Shown: one piece after another, positions 32,501-44,110 of the stretch | Position numbering within the stretch: position 1 is the first letter of the stretch | Layout: every line of letters begins with the position of its first letter | Source of the DNA: Aricia agestis | Taxonomy: Eukaryota; Arthropoda; Insecta; Lepidoptera; Lycaenidae | Assembly: GCF_905147365.1 (NCBI RefSeq) | Contig: NC_056409.1 | Span: forward strand, 15,505,001-15,569,000 | DNA: 64,000 bases | Direction of reading: 5' to 3' | Translations under genes and position numbers: made by a program | Notes under the pieces: generated by a model | Seen by the model: the letters and a program-made list of their open reading frames with translations, nothing else | The model's database searches: none | What the model was told of the DNA's origin: nothing

Positions 32501-35500
32501 GTAGAATATATTCTTACTTGAAACTTACCTTCTGTTCGACAATAATTCATTGAAAGCGTATCTCCAATCATCAATGTTGGAGTCGTAGAGCTGCACAGTG
32601 TGCGCCACGCCGCGGTCCGCCATCGCACGCGCGTTGAGCGCCTGGTCGGCGTACAGCGGCACCATCAACATGGGCACCCCGCACGACACCGCCTCCTGAG
32701 TACCCAGCAGCCCGCCGTGCGTTATGAATAACTTTACGTTTGGATGACCTAAAAATATCAATTAATTATTAGAATTGGAATTCAAATAAAAAAAAATCGA
32801 ACGTCGAGCATTGAATAAAAAAAAATTCAAAACTCCACGTTCCGCGTAGATAGATAATTTCTCGGGAACCGTTCATTCTTCCGTAAAAAGAAAGTAACCT
32901 TTCGGTGTAACTAGCGGATAACCGTGGATAAAAAAATTGATAATAATATTGTTTTGGCTTTTCGCAAACCAGATTCAAGCTAATGAAAGATATCAAAAGA
33001 GATCTCACATAAGGTTCCGTACTGTGGAATCCACTCCATCATGTGCATATTCGCCGGTAGTGTCATGTTATGCGGCAGCAGTTTCCTATCCATCTTGACC
33101 AGCACTGGATACGAAAGCTCCGATATAGCGCTAAATATCACCAACAACTTCTCCCGTGGTATTGTCTCTATTCGCGACATAGATCCAAACGTCCAGTAGA
33201 CAACACCTTCGGTCGAACGGTCCAAAAATTGCTTCAGTTCCTGTTGAGAAAATAATACTTATGAGTCATAACTCTGAGACTACTGAGAGACTTTAGCCAT
33301 AAATGTAGCTTTGTAACTTATAAGTTATAACCATTTGTTACTCACAAGTCATAAATTATGAGTAACAGATGGTTATAAGTTACAAAGCTACATTTATGGC
33401 TAAATTTAAAACTTCCAAAGCCTCGACGTGTTCTATTCTGTACCTGTGATCACAAGTAGTCGAGTAGTTTTTAAGCCAACAAATGAACAAGCTTTTCTAC
33501 ATTTAAATAGTAACGTAAATCATTTTTCTCGCTCATTGTTAAAACTTTTTTTTAACTGCAAAGTGTATTTCCATTTCCCTATTTGAAGGACAATAATAAA
33601 GTTACTCACCTCCGGTAACTTTTGAACTTCGGGCAAATGAAGTCCTCCCACTTCGACAAGCGACGGGCCCAACGGCCGCACGTCGTTTATACTGAAGTGA
33701 CTGTTGGAGAGCACCAGGCTGTAATTTCTGGCTAAAGAGTCCAGGCGCGGCGCGTCTCCGAACAGCCTATCAGCGATTGCCTGTAATCATTGCAATATTT
33801 ATGACAACCTAGACTAAGACTCAACAGGAAACCGAATGAAATTTTGAAAATCGTAAAAAACCCTCCATCCTCGAAGTCGAAATCTGCAGTTTCTAAAAAA
33901 TAATAATATTCACGTGAATGCGTACCTGCGATGGTATTTGTGATTTGTATTTATACAGAAATTTCGCCCACATGACAGCGACGGTATTCGCGAATCGTTC
34001 CCATATTGTCATCCTTTGGCCGAAGCCCATCATGTAGGCGGGGATGTAGGCGGTGCCGTCCGGGTTGCCGAGCTGCTCGTTGACCCACGGCAGCGGGACA
34101 CTCGACAGGAGCCCAACCACCGGCGCGTCGAATCTCTCGCCCAGCGGAAGCAAACAATCTGTACCGAAAACTTCCACCATCACCAGATCGAATTTCGTCC
34201 GCGTTTCGAGGAGTCTCCTCACGGCTTCCTTCTGCGCCACGACGTTGCACGCGTGCACGCATTCCCTGATGATCGATTCCAAATTTCTTATGTAAGCCGG
34301 CTTCAGGGTGTACTTGTGGGCGTTGCGTATATCCGTCAGGTTGTTCATAATTTCGGGAATGGATCCCGCCAGACTTATCTCCTGCACGTTCGTAGGGGGG
34401 TTTTTCTGAAACAAACATTACGTTCACGACTAGAAGTCCCTGATTATCACGAGTCAGTTGTTGCTTAACATTGTTTCGTCTTTGTCTGAAGATGTAGCTC
34501 GTGCCAGACGATAAGTAGCCGTAGTGGGGCACAAGGAAAGTAGTTAATATTAATTATATTGCTGTCTGATTAAACATCAATATGACCTAAGACATTTTAT
34601 CGATCACTGTAACACAAATTATGCAAGAGAGTGATATCATAATGTTGATAGTACTACATAATAGATAATAGGAGTACTCAATACTGAGGGACAGACTTAA
34701 ATAACATAATTATTAGGTAGTTACATTCAGATAAAGAAACATACAATAGATTTTGTCTTAAATTGAAAGAGGTTAGCATAGGCACATAATAGGTATGTGC
34801 ATATCTTAATAGGTTATATCTTTAAACGAGCAATTCTTTAAGCAAGCAAAGCTCGGTCAAATTCTTAGTAATATTATTATGGGCATAACACTAGCATGAT
34901 GTTAATCATTAGTTCAGACATTAATCAAAGCATACTTACCTAAATTTTTGTTACAAATTGTAATGTTTACTGTGTAACAATTTGTACAAAAAAATAAAAA
35001 TATAAACATAATAAAATTGTTTGTTTTCCTGATAAGGATGACTAATCATAATAAAACACATAAAACATTTTTATTACTATCAAGCAATCTGCTCGTTAGG
35101 GCTTGGTTATAGGGTTCTGTAATCAACAAAACTTGGTTGACTACTGAACCCTCAAACGGAACCCTAATAAGCTGATTTTTTGTATATTGATAGGTTAATA
35201 GTTATGTAATTTTAAAATAACATTGTCCTACAAATAGAACAATACATATTTTAGGACCATCAAGTCAAAGTATGAAATCCTTTCTATCTCTGTCAGCCTA
35301 CCACATTCGAGATTTTCGCAAATAAAAATGTTGTATGTCTTATTAAAATGAAGCTAGTCACAAAAATTTTGCTTGATAGTAAACAAAAAAAAAATGTTCT
35401 AGGGCTCCCGTACCGTACTAGTATTTTCTCATTTGTTACTTAGTTATTTATTTTAAATAACCAAAATCTATCATCACAGGGGTATCTTATTCGAATCCTT

Positions 35501-38500
35501 ATTAAATGACACAATCGCTAGCTAATTGAAGTACCTGAGTCACAATAATACAATATTATGTTCACTTTTCTACTTGTACTTGAGACTTGTAGCGATTTCA
35601 CCCCTTATTAAATTTTGTTTCTTTGCACCCAGTAGTTAGTTACTGTTCTTGTCGTAAAAATATTTATTAAGTAATAATATTAAAAACCTGACAGTATAAG
35701 TTTTGCTAGCGTTTCAAAGGAAGTAATCACATTTAGCTAGATCATTTCTTTTGTCCTAAACCTATAATTAATTTCAAGAAAGTAGTTGTCATCTATAAAT
35801 TTAAAGTATAAGAGATACCATTATTAAATGCACCAATTCTTTTCTAATTTTTGTGATATGAGCAAGCAGACGAATAGCCTTATGGTAAATGATTACTGTA
35901 GCCCTTGAATGCTAACACTAGAGGAGTGTCGGTACGCGTAAGGTTTGGGTTTGGGTGAGACCATCTACCCAAAAACCCATGTTCTATGAAGATATGCTTT
36001 TTTCGCTTTGGGCAGAAGAGTTGATCTCCTAGTTGTCCCAGGCTTGATTAACGTATTGCTAAATTGGGGAGTATCAATTAATTTCTTATTCTACTAATAC
36101 ATACCATAGGAAAATGAGTTATGACTGTTAAATTATGTTCCCTCTTAGCTAGTGCATTCACAAGTCGGCCATACATGGCGTAGTGGCTCCTAGTGTTAGT
36201 GGGGAAGACCGCAAGTATGTTGGCGGCGTGCGCGGCGCACACGCACACTGCGAGTGCGTACAAGATGCGAACCAACATGTCTACCGACGCGCACTCACTG
36301 CGGAGACCGAGTGTCTCCATACTACACGCCTGCCCAACGATATTATCTTATTTAAACACTAGGTCTGACCTTTCGTTTCGATTCATCTGCGAGCTGACCT
36401 ATTATTACAATGCATAAAACAAAAATGTATGAAAATCAGCTAATTATTTTTTAAGAGTGTAAGTTTATTTATGAAACGAAAGATTCGGGATTTACCTGTC
36501 GACTGACAATTATTGAAATTGCTTAGATGCACAATTATTACATAATATTATGACATTTCATTTTTTGTAGCACATACAAGGGGTGAAAAAAAATATTTTA
36601 CAATAATTTGAAAGAATTACAGATATGTAATTCTTTCAAATTATTGTAAAATATTTTTTTTACAATAATTTGAAAGAATTACATATTTTATACCCATAGG
36701 CGATAGCCTATGGGTATGAAAAGCCTTTTCAGATTTAATATTTGTTTTGAAGTTTCTGATTAAACAGTCAGCTGAATAAACATTCAGCTCATTTTCTAAT
36801 AAATAATTAATTATTTATTAAAAAAAGACATTAATAATTGATTTGACTTTATTATACTTATAAGTATAATAAAGTCATTAATGTATGTCTGTCTGACGGT
36901 CAAACCGCTGAACCGATTTGGTATGGAAATATTGCTGTAATTTGGCGGGTGTTATCTAGTTAATAATAATATTATAAATAATCATTTGATCATTAGTCAT
37001 CAGCATAAAAAGTCAAGTAAGTAATTAAATATTTTTCTTATTTTCAGTTACGAAGTTCAGATAGAGGCTGAAGGTCGGCGGAAGGGGTTGGGACAGCGCT
37101 TGATGCTGGTGCTGGAGAGCATCGCACAGAAGACGCACATGAAGTGTGTCCGCCTCACCGTGCTCACACACAACCCCGCCGCTACTGCCTTCTTCCGAGC
37201 CTGCGGGTAAATTAAAAAAAAAAAACAAGTTTCCTATAAAGCTGTTTTCAGACTACGCTATATATTTTATTTATTTATTTAAATCAGGCATCTCGGCCCA
37301 TATAATATAATAGCATATAGTATACAGTTCGACAAGGCTTTATTTGAACGTGGGTAACATTGACGGGAGCGCTGCTGGTAAAGGAGAACTGTCAAACACA
37401 TGTCAAAAATGACGTTTTTGTATGATAGAAGCGTTTAGTTCCTTTTCTCGCCACGTTCAAATAAAGCTTTGTCGAACTGTATAGCTCATAGCACAATAAT
37501 ATCGCGCACCATACATTGTTATGGACACGTTCACACTGTACTGTACTATATATTATTGGCTTGCTATACGCTATGTATGGTGCGCGATATTATAGCGTAT
37601 ATTGTAGCGTAGTCTGAAACCAGCTTATAGCAGTGTTCCGCAAAAGGAGTGCCGCGGCACATTGGTGTACCGTGGCCAGTACAGTAGTTGGTGTGCATCA
37701 AAAAATGTCGCCGTGTTTATTCCTAGTTTATAAGAATCAAAAAAGGGAACATTTTAAGACGATCGACGAAGGGCGGGACCTCAGAGCACCCCTGTACACG
37801 CTGATTAATTTGTGGTATAAGGTATACCTCTAAAAATTTGAACACAAAGAGTTCGCAGTACACTGCTATAAAGTTTACTTGGTTTTTACCCTACTGTATC
37901 AGAAATAGGGCAATTTACTCATGTATGTAGAAAACCTTTGATTATATACTACACTAGATAGAAACTAAGCCGCGCGATTCCGTCGAAAAAAATAGTGCCC
38001 AACTGTTGGACACAACGCGGCGATTCGCCCGTCAGTGCCATTTGTGACATCAGTGAATACGCACGCCACGCGCTTGATAAAAGTTGTTAAAAAAGTGATT
38101 GAAAATGGCGATTTGCGCCACAGAAATTACAGAGGACGGTTAAAAACGATTAAAAAAGTCACCTATCATCGTTAAATAATCCTGAAGTAATTTATTTCGC
38201 AGCAAAATATTTATTGTTTTAAATAATTTTTCACAATTCTTACTTGACTTATTTTTGCCAGTGTTGTCAGTTTTTTAATGAAAATTTTCCAACATAATAT
38301 TATGAGTAGTGGTTGCATCGATCTATATAGATTTTACTTAATTTAATTTTTATTTTTCACAACTCTTACTTGACTTTTTTGCCAGTGTTGTCAGTTTCTT
38401 ATTGAAAATTTCCCACCATAATATAAGTAGTGGTTGGATCGATATGGTTAAAAATATATAATTATGCTAACTTGGTTTAGTTTTTATTTGTCATAGCTCT

Positions 38501-41500
38501 TACTTGACTTTTTTGCCAGTGTTGTCAGTTTTTAAATAAAAATTTTCCAGAATATTACCTCTCGTCTATCAAGACGACGCACAGTGGTCCGAAATTGCTA
38601 AATAGTGGACATTCGCAAAAAAAGTTCGATTTTGGTGTGGAAAAAAATACTATCCGATAGATTTTAACAGAAGTAACAATAAATCCTTATTAAGTTTTTT
38701 ATAAAAATGTATATTTAAGGTTTAACGTTGTTAGTGGCGGCCAAAAAGGAAGATCTTCCGACCGAGCGAGATAGCATGCTCGGTCAGGCCGAAGCCCACT
38801 GACGTCATTTCAGATGTTGTATATATCTTGCCGTTCTCCAAAACTTTGATAGCGCGATGCAGGAATATTAGGCGAATTGTGGGTACCGCCACATCACTCC
38901 CCCCCGAAGACCTGTGGTATTCTTCGATGCGCTTGTGTTGTCAGGTGTTGGCCGAAGCTACGCGTGCAATGACCAGGAGAGGGACCCCGTGCTCTGCTTG
39001 CTGACCGGTCGTTGTAGCCTATGGCTGCCCCGTTCAAGCCAGACGCGGGTTCGACCGGTGCGGACCTCCAACGCCGCTTATGGTCGAGGCGACCCGGTTA
39101 TGCTTGATGTCTGCTGACGTGGTGCGGAGGGGCGGGGAGTGTTGATGATGATTGATGTCCAGAAGGATGCTGTATTTAAAAAAAATCACAAAACATGTTA
39201 TATGCTTACGTTATTTGCTACCAGGTGGCGTTTCACGTATCTAAAATATCCTTGCTAATAATATTATGTATGAGGTAGTAATAATAATTAAAAATATTAT
39301 AGAACAAAATATCTATGGAACTCTCCACAACAAAACAATGTTCTTGGTTTATTTATACAATAGTCAAATTACATTTAAATATTTTACTGCTCATGACCAA
39401 ATTAAATATTAGACTAGTTTTAATAAAAATGATAAAGCGCAATAAATCAAGATGCACTGCAAATTGCAGATTACGATAATCACGGGACAGTTCGGTGATT
39501 CAACAGCTGCACTTTTAGAACACTTTCCTCAATAAATTTCTTATGATTTTTCTTATTTTACTCAGTACTAGCGACCCGCCCCGGCTTCGCACGGGTGTGA
39601 AATATAACAATTCATTTAAAGTATTTAATTGAATAAGGATTACTGCCGTATTGGTTAAAATTGCTTCGAAAATTAGCCATTACTTGAAGTTAAAAGTTAA
39701 TGACAAAAAAATTTTTTTGTGGGATATCCATAAGAGATAGACATATACCATCGCGGAGTTTTTTCTATAGACCTTTTCGTGTACAAGTATTGGTACATTA
39801 TTTTGATAAATCTCGTATGGTTCAGTCTGCGTTTGCAATGTCAGCGGAAAAAAATGTAATTATTTACGACATCACATTAGAAACCCCAACAATAACAGTT
39901 TTTCTCCACTATTTAATGAATGTTATTATACTTTAAAACCTTCCTCTTGAATCACTCTATCTATTAAAGGAAACCGCATCAAAATCCGTCGCGTAGTTTT
40001 AAAGATTAAAGGGAACAAAGGGACATGAGGGAAAAAAGCGACTTTGTTTTATAGTATGTATAGACATAAGACTTTTCTGATCCGAAGAAGTGTTAGGTGA
40101 TTATTAATATAATGGTCGTGGGATCGAAACTCCAACTTGATGTAGAGAAACCCCTATCTGATAACAGGCAGAGTTGGGCAAAAACTAATTAGATTAACAA
40201 TTACACAATTACAAATAGTTTGTAGTTGTTAATCTGATTACAAAATAATCAGATTGATGAAGTAATTGTGCACTTGAAGTTAACCAGTAGTTGATTAGAA
40301 TGTAGTTAGAATAAATTTTAATCTAATTAAATTTTAATCAGATTACTTCGTAATTCAAATACATGGAATTACTTTTTTTTTTTTATAGTGATTATTCCTA
40401 GCCAAAGACCTCTACTTATAAAGGATTTATTGTTACTCTTTAGGAAATCTATCAAATAGTATTTTTTTTCCACACCTAAAAAGTTAGTAAACCTTACATA
40501 CCACTAGAACTCTACTTGTTTCAAAAATCCTTCTGGACATCAATCATCATCAACACTCCCCGCCCCTCCGCACCACGTCAGCAGACATCAAGCATAACCG
40601 GGTCGCCTCGACCATAAGCCGCGTTGGAGGTCCGCACCGGTCGAACCCGCGTCTGGCTTGAACGGGGCAGCCATAGGCTACAACGACCGGTCAGCAAGCA
40701 GAGCAAAACGTCAGTGGGCGCGTGTGGAGCATTTTGCCGCCCCTTTTCTTTAGTTATTTTTAGTAGTAATTATTATGACTTGACTGGCATCTTAGCAATT
40801 GATTTAGTATTTGAAAGAAATCTTTCAAATACTACGTTGCTATTACTTAATACTTTTAAATTGTATAATTAAAATTGTTTATTACAACCAATCCACCATA
40901 AAATAAAGTCAGTATTGCAACTTTGGAAAAAATAATTTCAAAATTTTGACCTACGTCAGTGGGCGCGCGGTGAGCATTTTTCCGCCCCGCGACACCTGAT
41001 GGTAAGAACCTTAACTTTAAGCGGGCCACCGTGTTCTGACGGTGTCCAGCTTTTTAGCACACATATAGCTAACGAGATTAGGGGCAGCTACCATAAAGCG
41101 CAAGACTAACGCGCTATTGTTTTACGAATTATTAACGATTTTTCAGCGCGGGTGGCAAAATGCTCATAGCGCGCCCACTCTAGGGTTAAGGAACATTTGC
41201 CTTAAATAATTAACAGTAGGTATTCAGCGATTTTACTATTATTCCTCATATTACATGGGCCACCGTTGGGCCGTCCTTTAAATACAAAATGTTAAACATC
41301 TGCATCGTGCAATTATTTGCAGCTATACATTTTTTTTATTATCAAAGGTTATCAAACGAGGACGGACGGACGAACAAAGCGAATTTCCTTTTAAGTAGGT
41401 AATACGAAACCCCAATCTTAAAAACTGCACTTCTTTTTAATTCAGAAATCACAAAATAAAAAAAGGCTTTCTATTAATTAATTACACCATAATTATGACC

Positions 41501-43514
41501 TATTAGATGCATTCTTAGCACCGCACCGAGGTTAACCGTTAATCAATGATCACCTAATCATAATTATATGTATTATGCTGATGCGGTCGTATGATGTGAA
41601 GACAGTGATAGGTGCGTTATCAGCTGAACAATAAATCTACGCACTGCGGTGGGTTCGATAGCGTTAGAATCTGGCACATCGTTGTCAGCCGCTGGCCCCC
41701 GACCCACCCCCGACCCGCCTGCTCCGCTCGGATTCCGCGTACCAAACTAATTGCATCAACAACAGTTCTAGATTAATCGATAACATGATTTACAGCTATT
41801 TAAACCGCTGTTCTAGCTCTACTAACCACAATATTCTAGTTCGTATTGAAACTAAAAGAAACAAATTACGCGGCACCGTGTCACGGTGCGGCGCCGTACC
41901 GTGTCACGGTGGCAGCGTCGTGCTGAAACCAAAGACTTCTATTTAAACTGAGGTAGACATGCCATACTCTGCGAAATGACATTTGAAAAGCAATCCTAAA
42001 ACAATACACTCAAAACATTACACACACAAACAAAAATGTATCTTCGTAGTCAAGGGCGAGATGCCAATATTATTTTGTAACAAGAGTGACAAGGATGGTC
42101 TATGGTGTTCGGTTACAATACCGAACGCAAGCGTAAGGGAACATACCCATATACAGTGTATTTTTTGTCCAAAAAAGTGGCCATGCCGTTTTTATTACTT
42201 AATTTTATAGGATTTATGATTATAAATGCAGGACGAGAACACCCGACTGCCCATTTCATATAGAAGAATGCAAATTAGTACTTGAAAAAAAAATCCTGAA
42301 GTATTATCATATCTTATAAGTTATATCTTTAAACGAGCAATTCTTGTATACTTATGTATATACAGTGTGTAACAAAAATAAGTGATAATACTTTAGGGTG
42401 TGTACGTGTTCCTTGTAGAGAGTTCACTGTGAAAGTAGCAGCGATGAAAGACGATTTTTTTTCACTTTTGTATGGGCAAGGGCCCGAGCGTCACGAGTTT
42501 CCCCATACAAAAGTGAAAAAAAAATTGGTCTTTCAGTGCTGCTACTTTCACAGTGAACTCTCTACAAGAAACACGTCTGCAACGCGGGTGTGCACACCAG
42601 TTTCGCGTTGACGCTCCCGGCCCGCGTCCTGCGTTACTGACGCGTAGGTTTGACCGAAGCCTTAATGTTTTCCTTTTACAAAAAAAAGCATGAACGGCGA
42701 ACATTTTCCTTTACGACGACCTCTGTGGCTCCATTGGTTGAGTGCGTGGCAGCTCAAGCCGGGAGTCGCGGGTTCGAATCCCGCCGACGGAACAAAAAGT
42801 TTTCAATGTTCCCGGGTCTGGATGTGTATTAAATATCTGTATGATATAATAAAAATCTTAAATATATGTATAGTATAAAAGTATTAAATATATTTCTGTT
42901 GTCTGGTACCTGTACTGTAACACAAGTCCATCAGGTACTTAGCACGGGGACAGGTGTGAAGCATCCATAGATATAAAAATTATTTTTCCTTCATGAGTGA
43001 CCCTGTCACCTCTATCTGCATAATATACCTAATGCACCAATTCTGGGAAACCTGGTACAATATAATAATCAAACACATTGTTTTGTTTACTCTAAATATT
43101 ACATACTAAAATGTTTTTGTTGTGTTTTTGTCCTTTTTACACATAAATTATTTGAATGTTGCACATTTTATTTATAGTCTGTCAAAAAAGTGAAGAAATT
43201 AAAAAGTGGCAACATCGTAGTATCATCCCTTTTTTCTTAGATTGATTTGAAAGGGATGACACTACGATGTTGCCACTTTTTAATTTTTTCACTTTTTTGA
43301 CAGACTATACGTCTATATCTTTCTATGGAAACTCGTTATATCACCAGAGAAATAACCTACAACTTTTTGTTTCAGATACACCTTAGATGAATCAAGTCCT
43401 GACAAGGAAGAAACGAATCAGTATGAAATTCTCAGCAAATCTACTTCACCCCAGGAATCAGCTAAAACCGGAGAAAATCAAATAACACCATCAGAAGTAT
43501 CGACAAAGTCATAG
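29525..43514 (+). CDS. Naa40: N-alpha-acetyltransferase 40 (NatD), complete, five exons, 239 aa
   Basis: GNAT-family enzyme that acetylates the N-terminal Ser of histones H4 and H2A. Exons: 29525-29530 (atg ggg only), 30082-30338, 30831-30989, 37048-37206, 43376-43514. Phases agree; 239 aa against 237 in human. The tiny first exon is supported by a gtaaga donor, the matching phase, and the Met-Gly start plus Lys/Arg-rich N-terminus conserved in NAA40. Diagnostic stretches are WGWNKNKKVEELTEHDAWYL, AFSHFRFDMDYGDPVLYCYE, and the acetyl-CoA loop RRKGLG (151-156), followed by LTVLTHNPAATAFFRACGYT and YEILSK. The C-terminal tail (after about residue 213) is Ser/Thr-rich and lacks the His/Cys-rich end of the vertebrate protein. 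Intron 3 (6 kb) contains a whole UGT gene on the other strand; intron 4 (6.2 kb) is mostly repeats. Confidence 0.95.
29596..29998 (-). mobile_element. 5'-truncated RTE-type LINE fragment in NAA40 intron 1
   Basis: An open frame at 29605-29934 encodes the extreme C-terminus of an RTE-clade ORF2: RIRNTALRFKTRIMDVG, LKWSWAGHVARM, GRPKKRWRDELD and DRDVWKERGEAFAQQW. The insertion is flanked by the 15-bp repeat ttagtaggtactatt at 29581-29595 and 29999-30013, with a third copy at 30036-30050 in a short local duplication. It is not a host gene. Confidence 0.85.
30375..30735 (-). repeat. Dispersed repeat, two partial copies, in NAA40 intron 2
   Basis: It begins tactaatattataaagcgga and carries 'gcgctaatctcaggaactac' and a near-repeat of it about 160 bp on. 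Inverse copies of the same text occur at 47990-48300 and 54600-54882, so it is an interspersed family rather than unique intron sequence. Confidence 0.7.
31705..36320 (-). CDS. UDP-glycosyltransferase, complete, six exons, 553 aa; nested in NAA40 intron 3
   Basis: ER-membrane enzyme (GT1 family) that transfers sugar from a UDP-sugar to small lipophilic compounds, used by insects for detoxification and pigment chemistry. Exons: 36105-36320, 33926-34405, 33610-33780, 33009-33240, 32529-32748, 31705-32047; 1662 nt including stop, in phase. The Met at 36278-36276 (MLVRILYALAVCVCAAHA) begins a clear signal peptide and is probably the true start, giving 539 aa. The acceptor-binding half follows. 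The UDPGT signature HGGLLGTQEAVSCGVPML with PLYADQALNARAM lies in the exon at 32529-32748. A C-terminal membrane anchor (about residues 491-512, FLLDIIAISLVITYATIYIL) and a short basic cytosolic tail end the protein. It lies entirely between NAA40 exons 3 and 4, antisense to them. The UGT subfamily was not determined. Confidence 0.95.
33292..33404. repeat. Foldback hairpin in a UGT intron
   Basis: The arms tttagccataaatgtagctt and aagctacatttatggctaaa are inverse copies, with further pairing through gttataaccat and atggttataa. The sequence is AT-rich and non-coding. It lies between the UGT exons at 33610-33780 and 33009-33240. Confidence 0.8.
34406..36104. other. UGT intron 1 (1.7 kb), no feature recognised
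   Basis: AT-rich sequence with scattered short ORFs that show no family similarity. I see no transposon ends, RNA gene or conserved exon here. UGT intron 5 (32048-32528) likewise shows nothing recognisable. Confidence 0.5.
36586..36661. repeat. Perfect-looking AT-rich hairpin
   Basis: aaaatattttacaataattt and gaaagaattac are mirrored exactly around a short loop, and the right arm is then partly repeated. A 32-bp palindrome (gactttattatactta and its inverse) lies nearby at 36845-36876. Both are in NAA40 intron 3, upstream of the UGT. Confidence 0.7.
37235..37630. mobile_element. Nested pair of MITEs in NAA40 intron 4
   Basis: The outer element has inverse ends 'ttttcagactacgcta' and 'tagcgtagtctgaaa'. 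Inside it, 37325-37479 is a second element whose ends cagttcgacaaggcttta and the inverse gctttgtcgaactg are flanked by TA (37323-37324, 37480-37481), as in Tc1/mariner-type MITEs. A diverged copy of the inner family is at 59436-59550. Confidence 0.75.
38218..38560 (+). repeat. Three-copy tandem repeat, about 125-135 bp per unit
   Basis: Each unit carries 'cttacttgact', 'ttgccagtgttgtcagttt' and, further on, 'gaaaattttcc' and 'agtagtggttg'; the key block starts near 38239, 38364 and 38499. The copies differ by small indels. No coding potential. Confidence 0.8.
38991..40704. mobile_element. Large rearranged element with 178-bp near-identical inverted arms
   Basis: 38991-39168 and 40527-40704 are inverse copies with one mismatch seen (aacgccgctt versus aacgcggctt). 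The arms are GC-rich (cttgctgaccggtcgttgt; gcggaggggcggggagtgtt). A further shared block, ttggtgtggaaaaaaatact, occurs outside the left arm (about 38634) and inverted inside the right arm (about 40475), so the order is not a simple palindrome. A dispersed repeat fills part of the middle (39565-40060). No transposase is seen. Confidence 0.65.
39565..40060 (+). repeat. Dispersed repeat starting 'actagcgacccgccccgg'
   Basis: It has the same start as the repeats at 21449 and 47927 and shares a following block (tatttaattgaataaggatt) with the 21449 copy. It is non-coding. Confidence 0.75.
40709..41186. repeat. Repeated 'acgtcagtgggcgcg' blocks, direct and inverted
   Basis: acgtcagtgggcgcg followed by gagcatttt occurs at about 40709 and 40953, and its inverse (aaaatgctcatagcgcgccc) at about 41156. 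These look like ends of one or more decayed DNA transposons. 41190-42350 shows nothing recognisable apart from GC-rich islands around 41680 and 41870. Confidence 0.55.
42357..42575. mobile_element. Truncated copy of the tatacagtgtgtaacaaa MITE
   Basis: Its left arm matches the MITE at 26864-27109 closely; its right arm stops after agaaacacgt. The outer 50 bp or so of the right arm is replaced by unrelated GC-rich sequence. Confidence 0.8.
42715..43000 (+). mobile_element. tRNA-derived SINE
   Basis: A Pol III A box (tggctccattgg) and a B box (ggttcgaatcc at about 42771) are spaced as in a tRNA. The body continues into 'gggtctggatgtgtatta' and 'ttctgttgtctggtacctg', a tail found in lepidopteran SINEs. 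The acceptor stem does not close, so it is not a functional tRNA gene. The 3' boundary is approximate. Confidence 0.7.
43177..43305. mobile_element. 129-bp near-perfect foldback MITE with TA duplication
   Basis: The arms gtctgtcaaaaaagtgaa and ttcacttttttgacagac continue inward through aaaaagtggcaacatcgta. Together they form a stem of about 60 bp with a short loop. TA flanks both ends (43175-43176, 43306-43307). It lies 70 bp before the last NAA40 exon. Confidence 0.85.
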
Positions 43515-43600
43515 TATAGTAGATAGGTTACTAAGGTAAGTATTTATACTTTCCTACTACATCGTCATCTGACATGATTTGAATCGTCAGAAATTAATGA

Positions 43601-43606
43601 AATAAA
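43601..43606 (+). terminator. Candidate NAA40 polyadenylation signal
   Basis: An aataaa hexamer lies 87 bp after the NAA40 stop codon. If used, the hairpins at 43671-43790 lie just outside the transcript or in the region downstream of cleavage. Confidence 0.5.
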
Positions 43607-43670
43607 CGAATCAGGCCCTTATCTTGCATTTCAATTTTCCTGCTTATTTGAATAACTTAAACCTAAACTC

Positions 43671-43790
43671 TACTTAAACTTTCTTTCTTTTGTATCTCAC
43701 CCAAAAGGGTGAGATACAAAAGAAAGAAAGTTTAAGTAAGTTAAAGGGCTTTTGCAAATCAGTGCAAAAGCACTGATTTGCAAAAGCCCT
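43671..43790. repeat. Two adjacent perfect hairpins with AAAA loops
   Basis: Hairpin 1 has a 32-bp perfect stem (43671-43702 with 43707-43738, starting tacttaaactttctttc) around aaaa. Hairpin 2, six bases further on, has a 21-bp perfect stem (43745-43765 with 43770-43790, agggcttttgcaaatcagtg) around aaaa. They lie about 160 bp past the NAA40 stop. They share no sequence, so they are not copies of one element. Confidence 0.9.
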
Positions 43791-43944
43791 GATATTGTTT
43801 TTAAAGTCAAAATATGCAAAAATTTCAACTGCATAGTGCATGGATATCACGAGTACCTACTCTAGAAAGAGCATTTATTAGCCATAATATTTCAAACACA
43901 ATATAATCATAATTAAATAATAATAACTCCCACACCGATTTCGG

Positions 43945-44110
43945 TGACAGTGGCCGGTTTCATTGAAACCAGGCCTGTTACGCAGGAATAATTATTGTAT
44001 AGTGCCCAAGTGTGTGCGCAGTACACAAGAGCACTCTCTATTCCTTTACTCTCATAACCCAGTGTGACGGAACACCGACACGACTGGCGAGAGATCAGGC
44101 GCAGGACCGA
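43945..44110 (+). repeat. Dispersed repeat (copy of 13590-13690)
   Basis: It contains cattgaaaccaggcctgtta, gtgcgcagtacacaagagca and a further block ending gagagatcaggcgcaggacc, characteristic of a widespread lepidopteran family. The remaining intergenic DNA to 45008 holds a GC-rich inverted repeat at 44483-44532 (gattggtctcccgctcgcg and its partial inverse) and no gene. Confidence 0.7.

Noticed and set aside
33951..34532. Overlapping frames on both strands in the UGT exon at 33926-34405
   Set aside because: They are shadows of the GC-richer UGT exon; only one frame matches the family and its splice phases.
38580..38586. CACAGTG heptamer as a Transib or RSS-like terminus
   Set aside because: No inverse partner or 5-bp target duplication was found; a heptamer alone is expected by chance.
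42715..42792. Functional tRNA gene
   Set aside because: A and B boxes are good, but the acceptor stem does not pair and the sequence continues into a SINE body.
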